Positions 39,751-50,658 of a DNA stretch of 64,000 nt are shown piece by piece (position 1 is the first letter of the stretch; each line of letters begins with the position of its first letter). Source of the DNA: Azolla caroliniana (lineage: Eukaryota; Polypodiophyta); contig JBHGNT010000001.1 of NCBI GenBank assembly GCA_043228905.1, forward strand, positions 2,666,001-2,730,000. Reading direction: 5' to 3'. Position numbers and translations under genes: made by a program. The notes beneath the pieces were generated by a model that was given only the letters and a program-made list of their open reading frames with translations, made no database searches and was not told the DNA's origin.

Positions 39751-39917
39751 TTTAGAATTTTAGGCATTAAAGGGCATCCATGTTCTAGTATATCTAAATG
39801 TGATTGCTCTTTAGAATTTCAGGCATTAAAGGGCATCCATGTTTTAGTATATCTAAATGTGACTGCTCTATAGAATTTCAGGGATTAAAGGGCATTCATG
39901 TTCGAATATATCTAAAT
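39751..39917 (+). repeat. 59-bp tandem array, three copies
   Basis: Units start at 39751, 39810 and 39869, each with TAGAATTT-AGG-ATTAAAGGGC and ATATCTAAAT. Divergence rises in the third copy. Confidence 0.9.
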
Positions 39918-41283
39918 CATACATTTGATCCAAAAAGGGTGTCAAATATACTTGAGGAAAATGATAATCATAATCTGTATGGATCTTAGGGAGAGGTGGT
40001 GATCATAATCTGTATGGATCAAAAGTGCATTTTTATTTATTCGGCTCGTCATCACTCAGTTCCTCCATGGATGTGCATTTCTGTATTACTTTAGAAGCTT
40101 ATTGTACAAAGAATTGACGATGTTCACGAATGTAATCCCTTGGTTTTAATGAACACTTAGATATAATAATGTATGTATTGTGGGCAATGGATTAAACTAG
40201 CAGTGTCGTAACGTATACATATATGAGTCATAAAAATAAGAGTAAAATGCGCACTCACTTTTTAAAAGCAAATACGGTTTCCGCAATAACAAACTCTATA
40301 TTGTACATCTAGCAGATTTCCAATCACAGTCAGAAAACTCTTTACGGTGCGTTTAATGCATTTTGTAGCCTCTACTACTTGTCAATGTATAATTTAATAC
40401 AACTAGATTTGACTTCATCTTATCTTGTTCATTGCACCACCACATTAATGCATCCTGATCCAATCACGTTCAATTACAAAAAAAATCAAGAATTCAAAGG
40501 CTTAATCCTGATGTTTTCGCAGTTCTCAGGGTTGTTATTGATATCTTTGTTGTAATTTGAGGTATAAACAGAGGAATTGGGATGTCAACCATTGATAGCC
40601 ACACAACTCTGATTTGCTCCTGAAATCATGACTGTGGGAAGGCAACTTAAGCATCTGGAACACATGCTGCTTGAATATTGTTCCTATTGTTGCAATAACA
40701 TATCCTCAAATTAATCACAAATGCATGTAAGACTCCTCCATCACGTTATTTTCCAATTGCACTACCCCTTTCCCTTTTTCTATATTACTGCTTTCAAAAG
40801 TTCACAAGAAATGCGTGCATTTTTGCATTTCCTTACCTTTCGTACGTCTGCACTGATCATGCATTGAATGAATTATTTCCTTCCATTTCGAGAGGAGAAG
40901 GCGAGAAATTTCAAGAAGCCATGAATGAGATCCATACATTAAAGGCTTTATGCAGAGACAATCCAAAGAGGGATCTATTTGAACCATGTATTACACGAAA
41001 TTTTTAACTATGAAAGTATATTCCCGTGAGTGGTTGGATGATTTGCGGAGAAGACTGGGTGAAATTTACTTTTCAACCATGAACGCATAGCCCGTGATGT
41101 GGTGGTGTCTGAGCCACTTCAAAACCACGTGGGATTCATATTTCAATCAGATAAAAAGGAGCCCTCAGACGGTACCAGATGGACTCAGGGTACCGAAGAG
41201 CACCAATAATGTGCAGTTCATTTCTTCTAGTCTAATGATGCTTTTGTTCATTGCATTTATATGTTCAAAAAGAAAAGTGTTAT

Positions 41284-41290
<7 letters not shown>
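39918..41290. other. Gene-free interval before the WEB gene
   Basis: Includes a short repeated segment, ATAATCTGTATGGATC, at about 39970 and 40005. Otherwise no coding frame or element was recognised. Confidence 0.45.

Positions 41291-41334
<44 letters not shown>
41291..41334 (+). repeat. (AG)22 microsatellite in the WEB gene promoter
   Basis: A perfect AG run of 44 bases a short way before the probable 5' UTR exon of the WEB gene. GA-rich tracts at this position are common plant core-promoter elements, but none of the flanking sequence proves activity. Confidence 0.9.
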
Positions 41335-41337
<3 letters not shown>

Positions 41338-43151
41338 AGAAAAAAACAAAAGAAAAAGAAAAAGAAAAGGGAGTTAACAGCTATAGAGCTCTGTTTTCCT
41401 TGAGAAAAAAAAGTGAGCCTCTGTTTCTGGATAGATGATACTTGAAACCCCTATTTCCTTTAGAAAGATAAACACGAAAGAAATAGGCACACCCACGCAC
41501 AATTTCTTGATCTACTCACTTCTATGTTTATACTCTCATTCCGCACATCCTAGGCGAACTTATCAAAATCTCTTCCAAGCGTGAAGGGACTACTGCTACA
41601 GAAAGGTATTCCTGCCAATATGCTTTTTTCTTAAATTTCTTTTTTGTTTTAATGCATAAATGTGTTGTATTACTCCTTTGTACATAATTGCTAAAGCCAA
41701 ACGTTTTCGTGAATTAATGTGCATTAACTACTGCACTGCTCTATATAACTAGACTTCATCAGTTTTCCAGTGCATCTATTCTATAATCTCCTTTCTGAAC
41801 CATGTTATCTATAGTATAACCTTCATTTGCGATCCATTATCTATAATGTAATGTCATTTCATTATCTATAATATCCACTGTTACAAAACAAATGGAGATA
41901 TCAGATTACTTATATGAAATTCGGAACTTTGTGATTAAATGCAAAGTTTTTATGGGAAACTCTAGATTTGGCTTTAAATTGAAGGACAGGCCCACCCTCT
42001 ATGCAACATGACAAATAAAAAATTAAGGAAGGGAGAGGATGATAGACTAAATTAAGGAACAATGATGCTTTTATCTGCTGTGATGCTGTTGGCTGTAGTA
42101 CATTGCCTCATAAATATGTTTTCCGATGGTTGTAATAGACTTAAATTGCCTTTTCTTGGCATACTTTCCACTATTATAGGAAATTATTCCTAATTCATGT
42201 TTATTTGGGATTGTGTGTACCACAGTCGACTTGTTTTTTGAGACACAAAAGTGAAAAGAAGTAAAAAAAGAGAAACTGAAGCCTCATACTTCATTACAAG
42301 CAAGAAGGTTGATCATGCAAATGCTGTAAGATTGTCAGCCCATCGGTCATTAGTTTACACCATGATAGGCATTTCAAAAAGTAGTGAATCATCTTTGTAG
42401 TAGAGGGAGGGCTTCATGGTAATTTTAAATGAAGAAGTATTGGTGATCTACATTCGCGCATGATCACATGATTTGCTATCTGAGAAAACCTAAAAGGCAA
42501 TGGATGGAGATTGAAGTTGGAAAATGCCAAACAAATGAAGTAAGAGGATTCATGTGGTACCATTTGAACCTTCAAAGACAACACCTCAGATAGAATCCCG
42601 ATGGTTGTAACATCACGTGGGTCTAAGTGACAAGAAACCTAAGGCTTCCCAAGAGTTGCTGAAATAACTTGTCTTTCATGACCTTGATTTCTTGCTGCTG
42701 AGTTTAAGAATGAACTGAAACAAAAGAGAAAAAAAGGAACATAATATATGTATATCAGGGGAAGGGTTAGTTGAGCAATGAGGATATCTAATATGAAAAT
42801 ACATTAATGAAGAAAAAATACAACTGTTGGGTTTAGGTAAATTCCTAGATAATAATGCAACACTTCCAGCCCTCTCTGTCAACATTCATGTGGAGCTTGA
42901 CCAATCCAGAAGGAACTCTGAATACGGGCCATGTGTTTGATGCCAGCTACAGTTTAGGACAAACATTGTTATCATTATAATGTTTATGGTTGGGGTTTGT
43001 GATAACAGCTAACCTTTGCCTTTTTGGGTTTCTCTTCATTTAGTGACTAAAGTCTTTTAATGCTTTTTAGCGTGTGGGAACTTGTATCGTAAACGTATTG
43101 ACAAGGGGTAAGTTTTTCATTTTCCAGAAGAAGAAATTGAAAGAAGCTGAG
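41335..43151 (+). other. Probable 5' UTR exon and long 5' UTR intron of the WEB gene
   Basis: Leader exon proposed within about 41380-41606, ending before GTATTC; intron to the acceptor at 43127. No other coding frame was found in between. Support is splice-motif based only. Confidence 0.4.
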
Positions 43152-45173
43152 ATGCCGGATCTAGAAATTTCCAACAAGATACTTACCACTGGGCCCAACA
43201 ATGGAAGAATAGAGATAGATACCAGCCTCCCCTTTGAATCAGTAAAGGCAGCTGTGAACTTATTTGGAGAGAAAGTTGATTCACTAAAACAAGAGGTACA
43301 CTAAATTTAATTGTTTTTCTTTCATTATAACTATGTTTTTGGAGGAAATTTTGACTTTATACAGCAACCCAAATAGTTACGGAAGTTGATTGTCTATTAT
43401 ATTAATATATTTATTAATCTACTGAACCAGAAACCAAAAGATGTTGAGTTGAAACAAGAATTAATGAAGCTACAAGGTCAACTAACAAATGAGGAGAGAA
43501 GGAAAGAAAAAGCATTATATAACCTAGATCAAGCTAAAAAGCTGTTACAGCATTTGGTGGAAAAGAAAACAATTGATTTAAATAGTGTCTCTGATGGATA
43601 TGTAAAAGAGTGTTCTACAGTTGTTGAGAATGAAGATAATCATGAGCAGCCTGGTATTGAGGCAGAGGAAAAACAGGGGAAAGGTAACGAGCTGGAAATT
43701 TCCACACAAAAGCTTAGAGAACTGAAAACAGAGTTGCTTGCTACTGTGAAGGAAAGAGATGCTGCTTTGGAAGAGAGAGAAAAAACCTTAACTTCTATTA
43801 GGATTAAAATGGAAGAAACTGAAGCGCTTAAGCAAGAGGTAGCAAGTATGAATGAATCGCTAGTTTTATTGAAGCTTGCTTGTATAGAGGCAAACAGAGA
43901 TAAGGTTTCTCTTTTGGGAAGTAATATTGGAACAGGTGATGAATTAGAACTAGCAAATGAGGAGCTTAGAAAAGCAGAGATGGAACATATGCTTGTTGAA
44001 GCGATGAAGGAGATTGGAGAAATTCAAACAGAGCTAGCAAATAAAAGAGAAGATGAAGCAAAGGCAAAAGATGCTATAAGAGCGTTGGACACGTTAAGGT
44101 CGGAGTTAGAAAGAACAAAAATAGCCAACGAAAATGCATCTTCTTCTCTTCTGGCATTATCTGCTGAGCTTGAAGAGACCAAGACAAATCTCCAGAAAGA
44201 GCTTGATGGTATAAAGTCTCTGACCACTTTGCAAGAATCACTGAAGAATGAATCAGAAACGAGGAAAGAAGAGTTAAAGCGTGTGAATGAAAGAGAGGTG
44301 AATTCCATAGCTGCAGCCTCGGTTTTGACTGGTGAACTAACAAAAATTAAAGATGAATTATCGATTGCATTAGCAGAAGAAGTTAGAGCAGTGGAGTCTA
44401 TATCGACTTTATCACAAGCGTTTGAGCAAGTCAAAGAAGAATCTTTAGAAGCTAAATCAGAAGCTGAGTCTTTTTCCGATGTAGCAATGAAAGCTAAGAA
44501 GGAAGCAGAGCAAGCTAAAGCTATGCGAGAAAACATTGAGAGTTTGCTGAAGCAAACTCTGCAGGAAAGTGAGATAGCCAAATCAGCTGAAAAGGCAGCG
44601 GTTAGTCGAGTCAAGTCTTTGTCACTGAAGACTTTCAAGTCAAGAGAATCTGGGGTTGAATCTGGAGCTGGAATAACTATATCTCAAGATGAGTATGATT
44701 CATTGAAAAGGAAAGTGAGGGATGCTGAAGAGCTTTCGCAAATGCGAGTAGATGCAGCAATGGCACAGATCGACGCTGTTAGAACGAGCGAAGAAGAATT
44801 AGTGACCAAACTAGCAACCGCGAAGGAAGATATAGAGAACATAAGAAATACTATTAAAGACACAGTGCGCCGAGTTGAGATGGATAAGGCCGCACAGGGA
44901 GCGGTGGAAAACGAGTTAAAACGATTGAGAGAGAAAGAACAGAAATCGACGGAGAAGGAGAAGATGGGCATGGCTTCTCAGCAACTTTTCCTGAGAAATG
45001 AAGATGAGGGTAGGCCATCTTTATCCTCCCAGTCACCCTTGGTTAGTCCTCAAAAGCTGGGTAGTAATGATGAACTTGTTGAGAAGAAGAGGAAGAAGAA
45101 GCTGTCGTTACTTAAGTCTATTGTGGCTTTTATTTCAGGAGGAAAAGGTTTTTCATCATCAAAACTTCCTTGA
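43152..45173 (+). CDS. WEB/DUF827 family coiled-coil protein (chloroplast movement type)
   Basis: Two coding exons, 43152-43295 and 43431-45173, give 628 aa. The N-terminal signature RIEIDTSLPFESVKAAVNLF (residues 19-38) is the hallmark of the WEB1/PMI2-related DUF827 family. Residues from about 50 to 560 are an almost unbroken Glu/Lys/Ala-rich coiled coil. The tail is basic, KKRKKKLSLLKSIVAFISGG. Studied members (WEB1, PMI2) act in the cytoplasm in the velocity of chloroplast photorelocation movement and its actin filaments; what this paralogue does is not shown by sequence. The ATG follows a probable 5' UTR intron: a leader exon up to about 41606 (AAAG then GTATTC) and an acceptor TTTCCAG at 43127. 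The ATG at 43152 is chosen because it begins just before the conserved signature. Confidence 0.9.
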
Positions 45174-46835
45174 AATGTTAGCATGTAATTTGTATTGCTA
45201 CCCTTCAACACTCTGCATGTATATCTTCATGTTGTATACTATTCTTGAAGTTTTTGAATTCCAGATTCATTCTTTTTTGTTGAAAGTGGAGAAAACTGGT
45301 CAATGGATTACAATGAGCATCATCTGATTTCTTGAGGCACAACATGTTGATATAAAGAGTTCAAGGTATTTGCACCGATATTAAGTTTGTTGTGTAAACC
45401 TTGAGGGCAATTAACTTTGACCGATTTTAATCCATGAAAATAGTAGAGCCACAATTCAATTTCCTTTTTGTATTCTCCCATCAAATAAATTCTTGATATC
45501 CCAATGCCTATATAAAACTTAACATGTAGATATGTAATATATACCTGTATATATGTAATGTAAGTAGGTATCTATATGTGCGTTTTTAGATGGAGATAAT
45601 CTCCCCGCCATGGGCGTTATGAATAGAATCTGAAAGATACCTCACACAGAATATTCTATTTAATTTTATCCTCTTGATTGCAAGTTGTTTTATTCTACGA
45701 TTTATTACTGTGTATATATCTGCAAATATGCTAAAGAACCAAGGAAGGCTGGCTGGCTGGCACACAACGAAATCTAGTCTTGTGTTTAAAAGAAAGAATT
45801 GAGTCTAATAGTTCGATCCAGTTAGTTCTTGGACTCGAGAGACTTGGATAATCAGAAATCATTGATCGTTTGTGTGGATCTGTATGTTTGGTTTGTGATA
45901 TTTAGATTAAGTCAACTATTGCTTTTTACCAGGCATGGTGACAATGAGCAGTGTTAGATGTAATTTTGCCATAAGAGGATTGATTAAAAAGCACAATGCT
46001 GTAGCATAATTTTGTAATGGAAACTGTATTGAACGAAGGAAGATATGGTGTGTTCAGACGATCTCATCCCCCAACATATAAGATGACAAGGGCAAATCTC
46101 ATTACTTCTGAAATCTGATCCTTATGATGGTTTATTTTGTGAAGAGCTTTAATTCAAACACAAAATCAAGGGGATAAAGGAAAGGGCAAATGACCTAAAT
46201 ATGGCATATGCAAAGCCATCTTTTGGATTAAAAACCGTATGGTTGTTTGTTTGTTAAAGTCACAATTAAAGACATCAAATAGTAGAACCATGGGGAGTAT
46301 ATATTGTTCAACTATCCTAATGATCATAATGAAGCATTATATATATATATATTATTTTTTCCCCAAAAATAAGCAGCTTAATCCACTTAATACTTTGATT
46401 AATTTTAGCATCCATTTGAAAACCGTTCTAATAAAGGGGATTTGAACCCGCTCCCGCTAATTGGTGAGCCTGTTAGTAAATAGCATGTAATTAGATGAAT
46501 CAAATGAATGCATAAATAGTTAGATAAAATCAGATAATAAATAGATTATATATTTATGAATCAGAAAACTGATGCTTTAAGAGGAAACAGGGGCGTGAAA
46601 AAAAAGCAAAAGAAAAAAATATTAGAACAAAATAAATAAATAAATAAGTATATATATATATATATATGAACCAAATTCATAGCTTGATGCTTTTTTTTTC
46701 TCTCTTGCTTTGGTTTTGTTGCTTTTTTCTTCTTCCAGCTTTTTGCATGCTACCCAATAATATGAAATCACAAACGCATAAACACTCACTCAATGATACA
46801 TCCGCACGGTATGTCCTTCAGAACCGAGGAAAACA

Positions 46836-46875
<40 letters not shown>

Positions 46876-47353
46876 CTCGCAAGTCAGTTAACTAATAACT
46901 ATGAAGACCAAACCAATGGAAAAGAGAGGCATTTCACATTTGTTAAGTAATCTGTATGTAATGAATGCCCTTATCGAGTTAAGGTCTATCCCATGGCCAA
47001 ATGCATAGTTATAATTAAGGGTAGAGGATCGTTTCTAAATTGACCCTCATCCATCATGAAAGAGGACATACATACCGATAACCCCATATGTGTGTGAACA
47101 TGCATACTCCCATAGTAGCTCATGGTTGATTCTCATGTATTGAAATACACACACATAGGTGTAACTTGTAAGGTATAGATATGTTTAGCGTCTATGAAGG
47201 GGATGATTCCTTCATACAAGTTGGCAAAGATTCGAAATTTGCACCCCTTGCAAAATAGATGAGATGTTCATGTGTTTTAACTCCCTATATCCCCTCGAAC
47301 CGTCAAGTAAATTCTACTTGTGGGGCTTTTGAACCTGGTATGTCATGGGCGAG
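45174..47353. other. Intergenic region between the WEB and thioredoxin-like genes
   Basis: WEB 3' UTR first (AATAAATT at about 45486 could be a poly(A) signal). Then AT-rich sequence with TA runs at 46342-46353 and 46650-46667. On the minus strand near 46437-46455, GGTTCAAATCCCC resembles a Pol III B box without a matching A box. Confidence 0.45.
46839..46872 (+). repeat. (TC)17 microsatellite
   Basis: Perfect TC run of about 34 bases in intergenic sequence. Confidence 0.9.
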
Positions 47354-47360
47354 TATAAAT
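47354..47360 (+). promoter_or_regulatory. TATA box of the thioredoxin-like gene
   Basis: TATAAAT inside GAGTATAAATATGCC, about 240 bases before the ATG at 47598, giving a 5' UTR of roughly 210 bases. It is the best TATA candidate upstream on this strand. Confidence 0.45.
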
Positions 47361-47597
47361 ATGCCTCACTATTAGGTAGAATTAATAGAAGAGAATTACC
47401 ATCCTACATAAAAACAGGAGGAAATTAGGAATGTTTGAGACAATCTCCCTTTTATGTGCGGTGTACATAAATAAGCTTATGGATGTGTGCAACTTTACGT
47501 GTATATGTTTGGGCGTGTGAGTGTGCATGTGTTTTGATAGAGACCATGGTAGACATATGCTTAACAATTCCATTTCAGGCTTTTGTAGGTGAGCTAG

Positions 47598-48665
47598 ATG
47601 CCAAATACAATGAACGGAGATGAGGATACTCGATGTGATCTTCCCAAGCCTAAGAAACCTAAGAGCAAAGAAAACAAGGAGAAAGAGGCCATTGTCATTA
47701 GGGAAGACAATGTTTACCCCGTGCTCTCGTGTGAACAATGGAAGAAGGAGCTTTTAGAAAACCAATATGTAAGTGCTCTCGTAGCATATTAAGTACGTAC
47801 ATTCAAATTGTTTTGAAAGGAAAGGGTGTGAAAGTATATTATTAAGTGGATAAGATACCTTGCCTTTTGTCAATTTGAAACTTGATTTTAATGAATGGAG
47901 ACAAGAGACTGGCAAGTTCCAAATAAACAACTCTCTTGCATCGGACATATTAGAAACAATTATTCCTTATGAGTGTCTACTTCGTCATCTCTAATTTAAT
48001 AATCCTTCAAGATCTCTTAGTGGGGTTTCCCGGTTTAGTCTATCATATATCCCACCTTTAAACATCCCCTTGGTTTAGACACTCCTAGTGCAAAGACCGA
48101 AGTGTAGTAACATCCAATGACGATGTCAAATGACCATACACTTCGTAAATACTTATGCATGCACCCACATATATTCATCTCTCATGATCATCCCAAACAT
48201 TGTATTCTTTTTGCTAACCCTTCCATTTCCTTTCCTTTCTCCAAGGTTGTTGCTTTTTGCACAGGAAAATGGTGTGGCCCTGCGAGAGCGATTAACACAT
48301 TTGTAAATACAAGCTCTAAATATTACACATCTCTAAAATTTCTCAAGTTAGAATATCAACTAGAGCAGCTCATGGTAAGTTATTAACGTCTAAGCCAAGT
48401 TTGCATACAATTAATGATTCTAAGTGGACTTTCAACTATAGCTAGTTATTAGAAATCATTATGCTTTCAACTAATGTGATTAACTACTAATCAAGTTTTC
48501 CTATGTTTGTAGGACTTATTCAAAGAGTTGGGGGTCCACGCATTACCCACTTTTATATTTTTCTGTAATGGAACTCTTGTTGAAAAAATTGTTGGAAGTT
48601 TTCCATTAGAACTTGACAGTCGACTTCAATATTATGAGGTTTTAGCAAGTTCTTTTGCAACATGA
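47598..48665 (+). CDS. Thioredoxin-fold protein with WCGPA active site (CXXS-like)
   Basis: Three exons, 47598-47768, 48246-48374 and 48513-48665, join in phase (donors GTAAGT twice, acceptors CCAAG and TGTAG) to a 150-aa protein. Residues 1-35 are charged and Lys-rich (KPKKPKSKENKEKE), with no signal peptide. The thioredoxin fold begins near residue 45. VVAFCTGKWCGPA has the nucleophilic C67, but the resolving position 70 is Ala. The cis-proline is P112 in HALPTF, followed by NGTLVEKIVG. Plant CXXS thioredoxins (WCxxS) also lack the second Cys and are thought to act in isomerase or glutathionylation-type chemistry rather than dithiol reduction. By analogy this protein should not reduce disulfides by the usual mechanism, though an extra C62 lies five residues before C67. 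The frames are open and splice sites good, so it looks functional. Expression is unknown. Confidence 0.85.
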
Positions 48666-50658
48666 CCAAAAATGAGAAAATGATAATTTTCAACTCATGT
48701 ATATGTAGTTACTCTACTTAGGATGTGAACTAAATAAATCCTCTTAAAGTTTTATCCATATGTGAAATACTTCCTTCTTACTTACTATGTTGTGTGGATT
48801 TAGAAGTCATATGTATACATTGGTATTTTCTATTGATCATAATGCAATAGAAAATAGGTCATGAAAATTGTTATTGCATGACATTGTCATTTGCACTCAC
48901 ATTAAATTACAACAATAGGTAGGTAGAGGCAATCAATAAAGACTTTTATACAAATCTGGTTGATCATTTGATCTTTTGTTAGTCTTATATTAATCTTCAA
49001 TAAACATGCATGGACGCTGTAACACGTCACCCATCGAAAGGGGTTCTAAGTTGGGTGCTTAGATATGAAGTTTATTTACAAACTTCAGAGATAAGAGCGA
49101 ATGTTTTAAACTTAGAACTCCAATGAGCCTAAACTAAATGCAAGTGGAGAGGAGATGGTTAAGCAACATATTTGAGTTTCAAAATTTGAAGGGTTGAGGA
49201 CATTGTGATTAGACTCTTAGGTTGAGGAGAGTGACAATATTTGGTCGCAATTCGGGGGGTTTAGGGTTAGGGTTTAGGAAACTAGTCTCTTATCTCTAGG
49301 CCGTAATGAATTGAAGAAGATAAGGTAATGAGGATGAGGATGGAGAAAGAAGTACTTATAACATAACAAAGAATAGAAATTAGAAACTTATTGATTAAAC
49401 AAACAAGCTAATTAACATAACATTAAAAATAAACTAAAAGTAATCAAGAAGATGATGGAAGAGAAAGACAAACAACCAAAATGCAAGTAACTTTATCGGG
49501 GCAACTAATCAAGATCCAAATCTACTCTACAAGGTTTTTTATGAAAAATACTAGGAAGTTCTTCGAAAATATGGATAACATGTGACCACTATTGCAGGGG
49601 ATGCATGGATTGTAGAAGGGTCAAGAGTCCAATTTCACAAGAGTTTCAACAACTGAATTCACCCAAACTTGTCCGGCATAGTGTCTATATGGTTGGTGAC
49701 GAGAGACCATGTATTGTATTAAGGTTAAACTTATCTCACCCTTCCCAACTTTGTACTAGTTGCAATCTTACTACAAGACTATGCATACTAATATGGATAC
49801 TTTCACTAACTTAGGACATTGTCATAGTCTGAACAGCAATAAGCTCATAAACTTAGGGTATTGTCATATTCTGAAGTTCTCTGAACAGCAACCTGGCCAC
49901 ATTACATCTATGCAACAAATAGAAGACAAGTTTGTCCGATCAAATCCTTATATTAGAAAGATGCTGAAGGACATTCCTTCAATCTGAATGCGTCCATTAA
50001 AGATGACACACAACATATCTGTTCAAATAATGACATTTCCTATTATGTTTTTTCTACCTTCAAGATTCCACATTTACCTTAGCACATTGACACCCTATCT
50101 CCAAAACATCATACCATCAGTTAACCAAACAATTTGTTCCAACATGTTTTTGACCCAACAAATGAAACTACATAAAAAAAATGCAACAAGCAAAAATGAA
50201 CTTTCAAAAACAGATAAAAGGCACATCTGATGTATTGAGACAAATCTACAATGCCCATTTGGAAATGAATTTATTTACAATAGTTTCTCTTGGGCATTGA
50301 TCAGCATGAGATTCTGGCACCATTCTGTTACAGATGATACCCAGCCTATGAAAGATAAGAAATGTAAAGAATGATAGTCCAATGAATCAAGAACCTCTGA
50401 GAGCCAGTGAATAGTCCAATAACTAAATGAGACCCAATCAACAGAATTAGATGAAGATTAATCCACGTCTCATACCTATATTCAAACCCATTACTAAAGT
50501 GACCCTCTAATATTGCCAAGCTACGAAATTCAAGGGGTTTGAATGTATATTAATTGGCCCCTACCCAATGCTGCCTATGTCAATGGAGTAACAAATGTGC
50601 CAATCAATGTTGCCAACAGTTCAATGATGTTGTAGAATAACAAATATGCCGCTCTTCA
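48666..50658. other. Gene-free interval between convergent genes
   Basis: 3' flanks of the thioredoxin-like gene (plus) and the J-domain gene (minus). A telomere-like GTTTAGGGTTAGGGTTTAGG lies at about 49258-49277. Short frames at 49605-50230 show no family features. Confidence 0.45.
49258..49277 (+). repeat. Short interstitial telomere-like repeat
   Basis: TTTAGGG, TTAGGG and TTTAGG units in a row, the plant telomere word in degenerate form. Too short to be a chromosome-fusion remnant by itself. Confidence 0.6.

Noticed and set aside
44024-44971. Ser/Phe-rich minus-strand frames opposite the WEB exon
   Set aside because: Shadows of the Glu/Lys/Ala-rich coiled-coil codons on the plus strand.
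46430-46520. B-box-like GGTTCAAATCCCC on the minus strand, possible tRNA or SINE
   Set aside because: No A box, acceptor stem or cloverleaf can be formed with the neighbouring sequence.
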